The notes: generated by a model not told the origin, from the sequence alone. A stretch of 64,000 bases of DNA from Ilex aquifolium (GCA_951799425.1 OX637394.1:11650501-11714500); one strand, 5' to 3'. Positions 23,796 through 36,430 are shown, counted from the stretch's first letter. A program made the numbers and translations.

Positions 23796-25885
23796 TATAT
23801 TTTTTTAATGTTTTGAACAGGATTTTTGCTTAAGCTGGTTTTTAGTCACCGCATGCAGCATTAAGAAAGCTTTCTTTGGGTTTTATACATTATGCTAGAT
23901 TGCCCACCGTGAGTATACTCAGTTAATTATTAACTTCATATTTTATCTTTTTCCTTTTTGAGCTAATCGAAATAATGATAGATTATCACGTAGCTGTCTG
24001 TAGGTTTTTGGTTTGACAATCGATAAGTACTTACACGATTTGTTTATTCTCGTCAATGACTAGGCGTGGAAATTGGTATGTATTTCTGCCGCAATTGTTA
24101 CTAAAAGTAAACGTGGTCGTGTATTGGGTAGGAGTACGTTTACTTTTGTGTTTTAGTGTATGCTTTTGACTTGTGTGAATTTTTTTCATTGTTTGCGTAT
24201 GTTTTTAATTTGTGTGTTTTTCTGCTGGTATATATTCTTATGAGTATTTATGTTTGGTGATCTTGTTCTTTTATCTCTGATATTTTTTTTCTGTGTGTAC
24301 GTGTGTTTTTATTAGTGTGCTCTCTTGTTTGTGTGTGGCGGGGTTTGTCAATGTGTTTTTATCAGTATGTGTACTTTGTTGTGCTAGTGTGTATTTTTAT
24401 TAGTGTATTTTCGTGTTTTCTTATCAGTGTGGTACTATTGTATTAAATTGTGCATGTCTATTTTTGTCCCTCTTTATGCTTGTGAATGTTTTTTCTATTA
24501 GGGTCTATGTTTTCTTTAATTATTCTGTGTGTTTTAAGAGTGTCTGTATTTTTTAATTAGTGTATATTTTTGAATGTGTACGTTTTTTTTATCTTAGTGT
24601 AGTTTTTTTCAGTGTGCTTTTTTAGTTTGTGTCTGTGTTTGCTTATCAACGTATATTTTAGTGCACTTGTGTGTATCTTATGAGTTTTTATTCGTGTGTG
24701 CATATGTATTTGTGTTACTGTGCATTTGCGGTTTAATGATTATTTTCCTCTTTATTTTCACCTCTGTCTATATTTTGCGTGTTTGTATTTTTAGCGGTAT
24801 GTGTTTAAGAGTATGTTGTGTTTAGTGTGGGCGTGTGTTTGTTATCTCTCTTTGTGATTATGAATGTGTGCTATTTTTACTTTGGTTCGTGCTTCTTTTG
24901 ATTATTGTGTTTATTTTGAGCGTCTTGTATATTTTTAATTAGTGTATACCTTTGAATGCGGGCATGTTTTTTTAATCTCTGCTGGGCAATTTTTTTCAGT
25001 GTGCTTTTTTAGTGTTTGTTTGTTTGCTTATCGGTGTTTATTTTAGTGCACATGAGCATACTTTATGCGTCTATGTTTGTAAGTGCATATGTATTTGTGT
25101 GAATGTGTGTATGTAGTTTGATGAGTATTTACATTTCTCTATCTCCATCTGTTTTTGTCGTGTGTATTTTTACTTTTTTAGTGGGGTGTGATTTTTTTTT
25201 TTTGAACAAAGTTGTGTGTAAGGAGTATGTCGTGTTGTATTTATTTTGATGTGTAATTTATCATTATTTGAATGTGGTTTGTGTGTATTTTTCGTGCCAA
25301 TGTTTTTGATACCTGGATATGATCTTTGTTTTTTATTAAAACATATTAACTAGGAAAACTGTTTCTTCGTAGTGGTTTTCTATCAATATGCACAATATTC
25401 AAACCAAGAATGGGATTTTATATTCTATGATGTCAATCATCACCTCTTAGTATCGTTCATGTTCTGTCTTTTTATTTTCGATTTTATGTCTTCCTATTTC
25501 TTTCATCATTTCCGGCTCAAAATACATCCTCACACATCTTGACTTTGTTTTTTTTTTTTTCCTTTTCAAAATCCATCTGTCGGGACGTTGATGTTTTTTT
25601 ATTTCAGCTCTTTACATGGAGTGATTTTCAAAACAATCAGAACCCTTTTATCATTGTTCTGAATAGGAGATCGAGATGTTTTGGCGTTATGGATTACATG
25701 TTGGTTGTTGAAGGTACCACTCACACTGAGTTTATGTTTTGGCTGGACTGTTTTCATTTTCGTTCTGGTTTTGAAAAATTCATTAAACAAAGTAATGGGT
25801 TCTTCATCCGTTTCTTGTTTGTTTTTGTTGCAATAATGTAGTTCTGGCTTTTGGTTTCTCATCATGGTTGGTTCTTATTCTGTTG
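23796..25885. repeat. tandem array, part 2: rest of the split unit and spacer copy 4
   Basis: Resumes the unit broken by the MULE (TTTTTTAATGTTTTGAACAG, VFAQAG-type segment, GTGAGTATACTC). It then runs into the GT-rich block (about 24195-25370) and the exon-like block. In the latter, the SDFQNNQNPFIIVLNRRSRC segment lies near 25625-25710, before GTACCACTC. The spacer similarity ends near 25884, where the sequence becomes unique. Confidence 0.82.
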
Positions 25886-26331
25886 TTGAGTGTGTTACCA
25901 CCACATGGGCACCTGTGTTAATAATATATCTCATAGGCATGGTTTGACGAATCCAAAAAAGTTAACTTGCTTTTATCTGCACACAGATCTTTTGTATGTG
26001 GCTTCTTGCTGTCACAAGGCAAGCTTTACAGAATCAAGCAAAGTATCATTGAAGTGTTTCTGTATGTCCTTTGCTAGACTTTCCAATGAAACTGGCCTTA
26101 GTGATCTCCTAGGATGCAGCAAACTTGACTATAGCTACGGTATGTTGACCAACCTCACAAGCAAACAAAAGTGGTAGCCTTTTGCTACTTGGGTTATTAA
26201 GCTTCCCTCAAAGTGCTTCATTGAAGGGAGGACTCTGTATGTTGAAGGACTAATCAATGTGCCATATATTTTGGCTGCATGCACTCTGTTGTGCTATGGA
26301 GATGCTGTTTTGCATATGCTTGGTTGCTTAC
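25886..26331. other. single-copy block beside the array, origin unknown
   Basis: Compositionally more balanced than the array. An open stretch reads YVASCCHKASFTESSKVSLK on the plus strand, and further on GRTLYVEGLINVPYILAACT. No family is recognised, and the splice-like signals are not decisive. The minus-strand copia element begins at 26332 and this block resumes after it at 37259. It could be further exons of the gene that seeded the array. Confidence 0.4.
26327..26331. repeat. target-site duplication of the outer copia element, left copy
   Basis: CTTAC, repeated exactly at 37254-37258. Confidence 0.85.
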
Positions 26332-26445
26332 TGTAATAACAATTATAAATCTGACACATAAATTTACCATTAGAATTAAGAAAAATGGCTACTGGATTTT
26401 TGGCCAAATCAACAAATAATATATTTATGATGTGAACAAAATAAC

Positions 26446-26885
26446 TGTTGGGCCATTTGTGGAGTCAAGTTTCTGAGGCGTACTGGAAGGCGCGTCCGGA
26501 CGGCAGAAGAGCGCGCGTCCGGACGCAAGTGGCAGAACGTTGAAGGAGCAAAACTGAACTCACTGGAAGTCGCGTCCGGACGCGGTATAGTCATGCGTCC
26601 GGACGCGTGTCTGTTTCGTGGCTTAGTGCACAGAATGTATAAAAACCCTTTGTCTTGGTGATTAGGGTATGAGAGTGGTGTGAGATATTACATAGCCTCC
26701 TTCTTTGTATTTTTGTCTCTCTCAATAGTGAAATCCCTGCAGCGTCGTGGATGTAGGCAAATTGCCGAACCACGTAAATATTGTGTGTCTTGTTCTTCCT
26801 TGCTTGTTATTGTTTTCTGTTCTTGATTTGCTCTTGGATTGTGTGTGTGTTTCTGTGGGTTTAAATAACGGTTAAATCCCCAACA
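26446..26885 (+). repeat. inner copia 5' LTR, 440 bp
   Basis: TGTTGGGCC...CCCCAACA. Its U3 carries four CG-rich palindromes and a TATA box (TATAAAAA at 26638). Preceded by ATAAC. Confidence 0.93.
26492..26606 (+). promoter_or_regulatory. four CG-rich palindromes GCGTCCGGACGC in the inner copia U3
   Basis: Perfect 12-bp palindromes lie at 26515-26526, 26572-26583 and 26595-26606, and an 11-of-12 copy at 26492-26503. The last is about 30 bp upstream of the TATA box at 26638. All four are present again in the 3' LTR. They look like repeated protein-binding sites or enhancer units; the binder is unknown. Confidence 0.7.
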
Positions 26886-26887
26886 AC

Positions 26888-26899
26888 TGGTATCAGAGC
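26888..26899 (+). promoter_or_regulatory. inner copia primer-binding site
   Basis: TGGTATCAGAGC two bases after the LTR, complementary to the initiator tRNA-Met 3' end. Confidence 0.88.
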
Positions 26900-26928
26900 T
26901 CCGGGTTAGGAGGTCAAGGGTTTGCACA

Positions 26929-29900
26929 ATGGCCGAAGACAAAGTCAAGATCGAGAAATTCAATGGTTCGAACTACGCGTTCTGGAAGATGCAGATGGAG
27001 GATATTCTGTATCAGAAGGATCTTTATCTGCCTATCGATGGCGAAAAGCCAGCGGATATGGAGCAAGCAAAGTGGGATGTTCTGGATCGCAAAGCCCTAG
27101 GGACTGTGCGACTGTGTCTCGCGCCGTCAGTTGCGTCGAACATCGCCAAAGAAAAGACTACATCAGGTTTATTCAAAGCCCTAGAAAAGATGTATGAAAA
27201 GCCTTCAGCGGTGAATAAGGTATATCTCATGAAGAAGTTATTTAATTTAAAGATGTCTGAAAACTCTATTGTTGCTGAACATATCAATGAATTCAATACG
27301 GTCACGAATCAGTTAGAATCTGTGAGTATTGTCTTTGATGATGAAATTAGAGCTCTTGTACTTTTATCAAGTTTGCCAGAAAGTTGGAATGGACTTGTCG
27401 TGGCAGTGAGCAATTCTTCCGGATCTGTAAAGATAAAACTGGAGGATGTCGTGTCATTGATATTAGGAGAAGAGGCTCGGAGAAAAGCATCGGGTGAGGA
27501 TGTTGTTTCAGGTTCAGCACTCAATACGGAGGAAAGGGGCAGGTCTACGAAAAAGGGAGGTAATAAAAAGGGCAAGAAAAAATCATCTTCGAGAAACAGA
27601 GGTCGAAGTAAATCTCGTGGCGGAGATGAGGGCTGCTGGAATTGTGGTCAGAAGGGGCACTGGAAGCGGGATTGCAAGGCACCGAGAAAAGAGCAGAATG
27701 AGAACAATCAAAGAGGTAATGATGCCTTGATTTGCTCGCTGGATTCTCGCAGTGAGTCTTGGATTATAGACTCTGGAGCTTCATTCCATGCTACTCCACG
27801 CATGGATGTGCTACGAAACTATGTGCAGGGTAACTTCGGTAAAGTGTATCTTGGTGATGATGAAGCCTGCAATATAGTTGGGAAAGGGGATGTGCAGATT
27901 ACTCAGACAGACGGGACAGTTCTGAAATTGAAGGATGTTAGACACGTGCCTAGTCTAACACGGAATCTTATTTCAGTGGGTCAGTTGTCAGAGGGTGGAG
28001 TGGTCACATCGTTTACATCAGATGCTTGGAAGATGAGCAAGGGGGCTTTGGTTCTAGCCCGTGGTAAAAAGGAAGGAACCTTATATGTATCTTCGGGTAC
28101 CTACAGTAGCATCGCGGTGACGGCATCAGGGATTGATTGCACTACATGACATCGTAGGTTGGGTCACATGAGCGAAAAGGGGATGAAAGTAATGATGTCA
28201 AAGGGGAAATTGCCGGGTTGTAAGTCGCTGGATTTGGACTTCTGTGAGGACTGTGTCCTCGGGAAACAGAAGAAGGTCAGCTTTACAAAGGTGGCAAGGA
28301 CTCTAAAGACGGAGAGGTTGGAGCTTGTTCACACCGACGTGTGGGGACCATCAAAGGTACCTTCTGTTGGTGGCTCAAATTATTTTGTTACTCTCATTGA
28401 TGACGCTACTAGGAAATTATGGATTTATTTTCTTAAGCAGAAATCTGATGTGTTTGATGTTTTCAAGAATTGGAAAGCATTGGTTGAGAATGAAACAGGG
28501 TTGAAACTGAAGTGTCTAAAATCAGATAACGGTGGCGAGTATTGTAGCAGTGAGTTTGAGGCTTACTGTGCTGCAAGTGGGATTCGAAGGTTGAAAACGG
28601 TCCCAAAGAAGCCAAGGCAGAATGGAGTTGCTGAGCGCATGAACAGGACAATCCTAGAGCGTGCTAGGAGCATGAGGTTGCATGCCGGGTTACCTAAGCA
28701 ATTCTGGGCTGATGCAGTAAATACAGCTGTGTATTTGATCAACAGGGGACCTTCAGTTCCGCTGAATTGTGGATTGCCAGAGGAGGCTTGGACAGGCAAA
28801 GAGGTAAATTTATCTCATTTACGAGTTTTTGGTTGCATTGCCTATATGCATGTAGAATTGGATAATAGGGATAAACTCGATGCTAAGTCTCGTAAGTGCG
28901 TGTTCATAGGCTATGATACTAATAGCTATGGGTATAGGTTGTATGATTTTGAGAATCGAAAAACACGCAGGAGTATTGATGTGGTATTTAATGAGTCAGT
29001 TTTGTATAAAGACAGACTAAGTCAACCCAAGGAGGCTGAGACAAAATCAGACTGTGTAGAGTTTGAAGGGAATCCTAACAGGAATGTCTTAGAGCCTCAG
29101 GATACTAATACACAATCTACTCCACCGGTAGATCCACAGACTCCTATTCTTAGAAGGAGTACACGGACGGTAAAAACCCCAGCGCGTTATTCTCCATCCT
29201 TGTATTATTTGTTGTTGACTGATAGTGGTGAACCAGAATGCTTTGAGGAAGCATTGCAGGCTGAGTCCAACAAGGAGTGGGAGCATGCGATGGATGATGA
29301 GATGGATTCTCTCTCATCTAATGAGACCTGGGAATTAGTTGAATTGCCCAAAGGAAAGAGAGCTTTGCACAACAAGTGGGTTTACAGAATTAAGGAAGAA
29401 TCTGATGGGAGCAAACGGTACAAGGCAAGGTTAGTAGTAAAAGGTTTCGAGCAGAAACAAGGTATTGACTACACTGAAATCTTTTCTCCTGTTGTTAAGA
29501 TTTCTACTATCAGATGTGTTCTTAATATTGTGGCTGTTGAGAATTTGCATTTGGAGCTGGATGTTAAAACTGCTTTCCTTCATGGGGATTTGGAGGAGGA
29601 TATTTATATGTATCAGCCAGAGGGCTATGCTGTGAAAGGAAAGGAGAATCAGGTATGCAAGCTAGGGAAGAGTCTGTACGGGTTGAAACAGGCTCCAAGG
29701 CAGTGGTATAAAAAGTTTGATACTTTTATGGCAGCTACGGGGTTTAGCAGATGTCATGGGGACCATTGTTGTTACTTCAAGAAGCTTGGTACGTCATATC
29801 TCATACTTTTGTTGTATGTAGATGATATGCTTGTTGCAGGTTCAAGCATGGAAGAGATTGTTAACCTCAAGGAACAACTGTCAAAGGAATTTGCAATGAA

Positions 29901-30777
29901 GGATTTGGGCTCTGCGAAGAAAATCCTTGGGATGCGAATCAGTAGAGACAGGGCAAACATGAAGTTGAAGTTGTCACAGGAAGAGTATATTGGAAAGGTG
30001 CTGAAAAGGTTCAACATGGAGAATGCTAAGCCAGTCAGCACACCTTTGGCAAGTCACTTCAAGCTTTCGAAGGAAAAGGGAGCAGTAACAGATGAAGACC
30101 AGAACTTCATGGCAAAGGTCCCATATGCCTCGGCGGTAGGGAGCTTGATGTATGCCATGGTTAACACAAGGCCAGACATTGCTCAAGCAGTGGGAGTTGT
30201 CAGCAGGTTCATGGCAAATCCGGGCAAGGAGCATTGGGAAGCAGTCAAGTGGATTCTGCGCTACTTGAGAGGTACTTCAGACTTGGCTTTGAATTTTGGG
30301 GGTTCTGATATTTGTTTGCAAGGATTTGTGGATTCAGATTTAGCAGGAGACATTGACAGCAGAAAGAGCACTACAGGGTATGTTTTTACATTGGGTAGTG
30401 CAGCGGTCAGTTGGGTCTCAAGGCTACAGAGAATAGTAACTATTTCAACAACAGAGGCGGAGTATGTTGCAGCCACGGAGGCGTGCAAGGAAATGGTATG
30501 GTTGAGGAGCTTCATGAAAGAGTTGGGTAAGGATCAAGACAATTCAAAATTGTTCAGTGATAGTCAGAGTGCGATACATCTGGCAAAGAACGCAGCCTTT
30601 CATTCGAGGACCAAGCATATTGACATAAAGTATCACTTCATTCGCTCTTTGTTGGAAGATGGACAGTTTACTTTGGAGAAGATTCACACAAGGGATAATC
30701 CGGCAGACATGTTCACAAAGGTAGTTACTGTCGAGAAGCTGAAGTCTTGTTCAGCTTCCGTGGGTCTCTCAGTTTGA
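26929..30777 (+). CDS. inner copia gag-pol region (fossil)
   Basis: Gag begins MAEDKVKIEKFNGSNYAFWK and carries a UBN2-type domain and a knuckle CWNCGQKGHWKRDC (about 27.64 kb). Protease has WIIDSGASFHATP (about 27.76 kb). The integrase zinc-binding part follows with LGHMSEKGM...CEDCVLGK, then the core with TDVWGP, SDNGGEY and NGVAERMNRT. Reverse transcriptase has YGLKQAPRQWY and YVDDMLVAG (about 29.8 kb). RNase H lies at about 30.3-30.7 kb. About one break interrupts the frame. In Tnt1-like elements gag and pol are made as one polyprotein. Confidence 0.92.
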
Positions 30778-30866
30778 GGACAGGAGGATGAGCTGCAGGG
30801 ATGAGGGACTATTGTTCGGGAGGATTGCTATTGATGGTGATCAAACTAGTCTCCAAGTGGGAGAAT
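30778..30866 (+). other. inner copia 3' untranslated part and polypurine tract
   Basis: Short region ending CCAAGTGGGAGAAT directly before the 3' LTR; GTGGGAGAA is the likely polypurine tract. Confidence 0.7.
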
Positions 30867-31306
30867 TGTTGGGCCATTTGTGGAGGCAAGTTTCTGAGGC
30901 GTACTGGAAGGCGCGTCCGGACGGCAGAAGAGCGCGCGTCCGGACGCAAGTGGCAGAACGTTGAAGGAGCAAAACTGAACTCACTGGAAGTCGCGTCCGG
31001 ACGCGGTATAGTCATGCGTCCGGACGCGTGTCTGTTTCGTGGCTTAGTGCACAGAATGTATAAAAACCCTTTGTCTTGGTGATTAGGGTATGAGAGTGGT
31101 GTGAGATATTACATAGCCTCCTTCTTTGTATTTTTGTCTCTCTCAATAGTGAAATCCCTGCAGCGTCGTGGATGTAGGCAAATTGCCGAACCACGTAAAT
31201 ATTGTGTGTCTTGTTCTTCCTTGCTTGTTATTGTTTTCTGTTCTTGATTTGCTCTTGGATTGTGTGTTTGTTTCTGTGGGTTTAAATAACGGTTAAATCC
31301 CCAACA
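30867..31306 (+). repeat. inner copia 3' LTR, 440 bp
   Basis: Matches the 5' LTR at all but about two positions. Followed by ATAAC (31307-31311), the second copy of the target duplication. Confidence 0.93.
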
Positions 31307-32020
31307 ATAACTATGAGTGTTATAATCTAAAATTCGAAATAAAGCATGCAAACAGTAGTTAGATTATTAAAAATATAACATGCAATTTAAATAAATACAA
31401 AACATGTATAAACATGCAATCTATATAAACCAAATAAATTTATTTAGAAAGAGCTGGCCTGCGAGTCCGAGAGGCGTGTGATCACTGTCCTAAAGCAGCT
31501 GAGCCTCCCCACGTGAGGGTACTGACGGACACCAGCGACTCCAAGATCCAACCCAGACGCTCGCAGCAGCACCTCCTCAATGGTCACGTCCACTGGAAGG
31601 TTAGGATGAATCTGACTCGAATCGAGTTGCCCAAAACAATATAATATATGACAATTGGAAAAGGTAGGCCAAATGTAAAAGAATGAACAATCGGAAAGTC
31701 TACTGATGTTGAAAATTGTTCTTTTTAAAAGAATTCTTCAAAGCCCTTTATATAGCCTGTGTATGTGTGCAACGTACACATGACTTTTAAATTTCTTTTT
31801 GACCGTTGGTCTATACTAGTGTAACCTACTAATAATATATTTTCAATGGATTTGAATGTTTGGCTTGAATAGCCATAAAACTAGATTTAAAAACAATAAT
31901 TATTATTCTTGAATATACACACTAAATAGGATCAAAAAAATTTGCAACTGAAATTTATTATTTAAACATAATTAAAATGAAAATTCAATAAAAGTTTTAA
32001 AAACTTAATTTATTATTACA

Positions 32021-32032
32021 ATCCCCCACAAG
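32021..32032 (-). promoter_or_regulatory. outer copia polypurine tract
   Basis: On the minus strand CTTGTGGGGGAT ends directly at the 3' LTR. Confidence 0.8.
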
Positions 32033-32600
32033 TTTTTGAAACTTCAATGTATCTTAAATATTATGTATTTATTTTAATATAGAAAATATGGGCAACTATT
32101 ATACTGTGCAATAGGTGTAGGTGTCTTCCGGACTTGAACCTCACTTAGTGTTAACAGTTTTCCTCTGAAGAATCATAGTGACCAAAGGCTTGAACTAGAT
32201 CCTTTGAACCAGAGTTCAACATGTCACACACACAGTACCGATATTGGTCAAGATTCGCGGGTCAGTGCTATTAATGGCCTTGCACTTGATCTTGATTCTC
32301 ATGAGAGTTTCTAGAGAATAGCCCAATTCTCATAGTCGCGGCCTCACGACTACTCTCACTTAGGTGAGCCCTCCAAGGGTACATGTGCACAATACCCTGC
32401 AGGAGTGTTCCTGCCTCGGTCTCATTCAGGGTAAAACCCTTCCTTACCGTCACACTACATATGCACTTCTGCCATAGGGATGAGCAGGAAAATATCTCCT
32501 CTTGGATATTTCCTAAATAACAGTGCTAATGAGTCACGCAGTATGAATTGTTTCTACCCATTGAACTTCCTTCATGGGGTCCCCAATCACAGAAGTTGGG
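32033..32600 (-). other. outer copia 3' untranslated region
   Basis: Lies between the end of RNase H and the polypurine tract. The small ORFs here have no family resemblance. Confidence 0.5.
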
Positions 32601-35600
32601 TTACCTCCCTAGGTGACTCCCTTGTGGGCTTAAGCCCATCCCCCTCGACAGTTCTGAGACAGCTTTCCTCGAAAGCCCTTTAGTTAGCTGATCAGCTATA
32701 TTTAGCTCAGACTTCACAAAGTCTAGTGAGATTATGCTTTTACTTAGCATTTTCTTTATTGATTTATATCTCACTTGTATATGTCTATTCATCTTTTTAT
32801 TATTATGATTCTGTTTCACAAGCTCAATCACTGCCTTACTATCACAATGTAATGAAATGGCAGGTATGGGTTTTTCCACTAGAGGTATCTCTAGTAATAA
32901 ATTCTTTATCCACTCAGCCTCAGCACACGTGATATCTAAAGCTATAAGTTCTGACTCCATAGTACTTCTTGATATTAGGGTTTGTTTTTTAGATCCCCAA
33001 GATATGGCTGCTCCTCCTAACAAAAAGACATAGCCAGTAGTGGATTTTATATCTAAATTATCGGTGATCCAATTTGCATCACTATAGCCCTCAACTACAC
33101 TAGGAAATCCACTATAACATAAAGAGTAATCTAAGGTTCCTTTAAGATACTTAAAAACTCTCTCTAAGGCAACCCAATGCTCTTTACTCGGACTATGTGT
33201 ATATCTACTTAGTCTCCCTACGGCATACGAGATATCAGGTCAAGACTTATTTGCTATGTATAATAAAGATCCAATCATTTGTGAGTACTTCAATTGTGAA
33301 ATCGGTTCTCCTTTATTTTTCTTCAAATGTACATGAGGATCATATGGTGTTGATACAGACTTACTATCATAAAAACCAAACTTTTTCAACATTTTCTCTA
33401 TGGTGCTAGACTGACTTAGAGATATTCCATTAGATGTTTTCTCTATTTTCATTCCCAAGACTACATAGGCTTCTCCCAAGTCTTTCATATCAAACTTAGT
33501 AGATAAATAAGATTTAACATCATTAACAATCTCCAAGTTTGTCCCAAAAATTAGTATATCATCTACATAGAGACATAAAATCACACAACCAACATCACTA
33601 TCCTTGTAGTACAAACACTTATCACTTTCATTAATTTGAAAACCATACTCCAGAATTACTTTATCAAACTTCTCATGCCACTGTTTGGGAGCTTGTTTAA
33701 GACCATATAAAGACTTCACTAACTTACAAACCTTATGTTCTTGTCCTTTTACCATAAACCCCTCAGGTTGTTCCATATATATCTCTTCATCTAAATCCCC
33801 ATTTAGAAAAGCGGTCTTGACATCCATTTGATGTATTACTAAGTTATGGATAGATGCTAGGGCTACTAGTATTCTAATGGTAGTAATACTAGTCACAGGC
33901 GAGTATGTATCAAAATAATCTATCCCTTTCTTTTGAGTAAATCCTTTAGCCACCAATCTAGCTTTATATTTATCTATACTCCCATCAAGTTTTAGTTTCT
34001 TCTTAAATACCCACTTACACCCAATAGCTTTGCTTCCAGGAGGCAGTTCTACTATCTCCCAAGTATTATTAAGCAATATAGATTCAATTTCACTATTAAT
34101 AGCCTCCTTCCAAAAAGGTGCATCTATAGAGGACATAGCTTCTTTATATGTCGTTGGCTCTCCTTCTACTAGAAAAGTAAAAAATCCTTCTCCAAAGTTC
34201 TTCTCTATTCTTGGTCTTTTACTTCTCCTTAACTCTACATGTTGTTCTATATTTTTCTCTACGGGAGCAATAGAACTAGTAGAAGGTTGATCATTAGTCG
34301 AATGTGTTTCTCTTACTTGACTAGGCATTGTATTTTTAAAAGGAAAAATATCTTCAAAAAATGTAGCATCTCTAGATTCAATTATAGTATTGTTTGAAAT
34401 TCCACTAATTTCCGAGTTAAAAACTAAGAATCTATTAGCGCTACTATTTTGGGCATATCCTACAAAAACAGTATCTACGGTCTTAGGACCTATTTTCTTT
34501 CTCTTTGGTTCGGGAATAGCTACCTTAGCTAAACACCCCCACATTTTCATGATGCTAATGTTAGGAACTCTTCCCTTCCATATCTCATATGGAGTTTTCT
34601 CATTATCTTTAACATATACTCTATTCAAGATGAAACAAGCACTAAGTATAGCTTCCCCCCACAAATTATCAGATAAGCCGGAACTAGTCAACATTGAATT
34701 TACCATATCCATTAAGGTTCTATTCTTTCTTTCAGCTACCCCATTTGATTGAGGGGAATAAGGAGGAGTCACTTCATGTATTATTCCATGTTCTTCACAA
34801 AATGTACTAAGATCAGTTAGAGTATATTCACCTCCTCTATCGGACCTTAGTCTTTTCACTTTTCTCTCTAATTGATTTTCAACCTCATTTTTATATATCT
34901 TAAACTTATTAAATACTTCATCTTTGTTCTTGATAAGGTAAATATAACAATATTTAGAACAATCATCTATAAAAGTCACAAAATATTTATTTCCGGCTCT
35001 TGTTGGCGGTCTACTAGAATCACATACATCACTATGTATAAGTTCTAGAAGTTGGGTATTCCTTTCTACGCTTTTATGAGGTTTTCTAGTTTGTTTGGCT
35101 TGTACACAAATTTCACATTTATGTTTAAAATCTACATGAGATTTGGGAATAAGATTGAGATCCATCATCCTTTTGATTTTCTTTAGACTTATGTGTCCTA
35201 ATCTTCCATGCCATACATTGCAAGATTCAACATTGAAAACTTGATGAGATATTTCATTAACTTCCGAAAGTACATTCAATTTAAATAAACCATCACAAAT
35301 ATATCCTTTGCCAACAAATATATCATTCCTAGTTATCACAACTTTATTTGACTCCATTACCACCTTATAACCTTGTTGGACTAAGGACGACCCACTGACT
35401 AAATTTCTTCTAACTTTAGGAACATGTCGCACTCCCTTCAAGATCAATGTCTTCCCAGATGTCATCTTTAATTCTATGTCTCCAATTCCAAGTACTTGTG
35501 CGACAGAATCATTACCTAGGGTTACACTACCTCCATTTGATTTTTGATAGGTTTTAAACATGTCACGATCAAAACAAACATGTATATTAGCCCCCGAATC

Positions 35601-35729
35601 TAACCACCAATCTTTATTTTGATAAGTAAAATTAACTAATGAATTATCATTCCTAAAGATGGGTTTGATAGAATTATCTTCAATCACTAGTACATTGACA
35701 CTTAAATCTCTTTGACACTCTATAGTCAT
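32601..35729 (-). CDS. outer copia pol region (fossil)
   Basis: Reads leftward. Protease with [12 protein letters not shown] (about 35.6 kb). GAG-pre-integrase and integrase follow with [25 protein letters not shown] and [10 protein letters not shown] (about 35.2-34.7 kb). Reverse transcriptase has [11 protein letters not shown] and YVDDILIFG (about 33.6 kb), and RNase H lies at about 32.95-32.65 kb with [11 protein letters not shown] upstream. About one break interrupts it. No gag domain or CCHC knuckle is recognised upstream. Copia lineage not determined; it is clearly different from the inner element. Confidence 0.9.
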
Positions 35730-35899
35730 CTTTAGTTCTGGTAAAGTAGTAAGAAATATACAAATAATTTAGCTTTTAGTTTGTAACGAAATTAAGGAAA
35801 AACTTAAGCATACAAAACTTTGGTAATAGATTTTGAAACTTTTATTTTTTTTCTATGAAATAGTTTTTATAGAACCAAAGAGCTATTTCTCAAAACACA

Positions 35900-36412
35900 C
35901 TGCTATTGTTGTTGTGCTATTGTTTTTGTTTTATAAAACAAACACCTACTGTTTTTATTTTTCCAAAAATAAATAGCTACTGTTTTTTTTTTTTTAAACA
36001 AACACCTACTGTTTTTATTTTTTCCAAACAAATAGTTACTGTTTTTTTTTTTCCGAAAATTGTTTTTCCAGAAAAAATTCCGAAAAACAGAAACAGGTTT
36101 TTTTTTCCAGAACACAGAAACAGTTTTTTTTTTCCAGTAAAACAGTAACAGTTTTTTTTCCAGAAAACAGAAACAGTTTTTTTTTTTCAGTAAAACAGTA
36201 ACAGTTTTTTTTCCAGAAAACAGAAACAGTTTTTTTTTTTCAGTAAAACAGTAACAGTTTTTTTTTCCCGAAAACAGTAACAGTTTTTTTTCCCCAGAAA
36301 ACAGTAACAGTTTTTTTTCCAGTAAACAGTAACAGTTTTTTTTTTCAGAAAACAGTAACAGTTTTTTTTTCCCCGTAAAACAAAAAACGTTTTTTTTTTT
36401 TTAAACTACAAA
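35900..36412 (-). repeat. A/T-tract tandem array in the outer copia leader
   Basis: Repeats alternate poly-T with CCAGAAAACAGAAACAG or CAGTAAAACAGTAACAG (plus-strand view), with a period of about 25-30 bp. They lie between the 5' LTR and pol, the same position as the array in the unrelated chromovirus leader. Confidence 0.85.
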
Positions 36413-36430
36413 TATTCAGCTGCTTTAGAT

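Larger units (their letters stand above)
26446..31306 (+). mobile_element. Ty1/copia LTR retrotransposon, Tork/Tnt1-like, nested inner copy
   Basis: 4861 bp with 440-bp LTRs that differ at about two positions, a tRNA-Met-type primer site, gag and pol, and the exact 5-bp duplication ATAAC. The RT/RNase H region closely resembles tobacco Tnt1 (FNMENAKPVSTPLASHFKLS, HWEAVKWILRYLRGT). Almost whole, with about one break. Because it sits inside the LTR of another element with an intact target duplication, it inserted after that one. Confidence 0.95.
26332..32020 (-). repeat. outer copia 3' LTR, split by the nested element
   Basis: Two pieces, 26332-26445 and 31312-32020 (plus the ATAAC duplication), together match 36431-37253 except about one base. 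Inverted ends TGTAATAA / TTATTACA. Confidence 0.93.
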
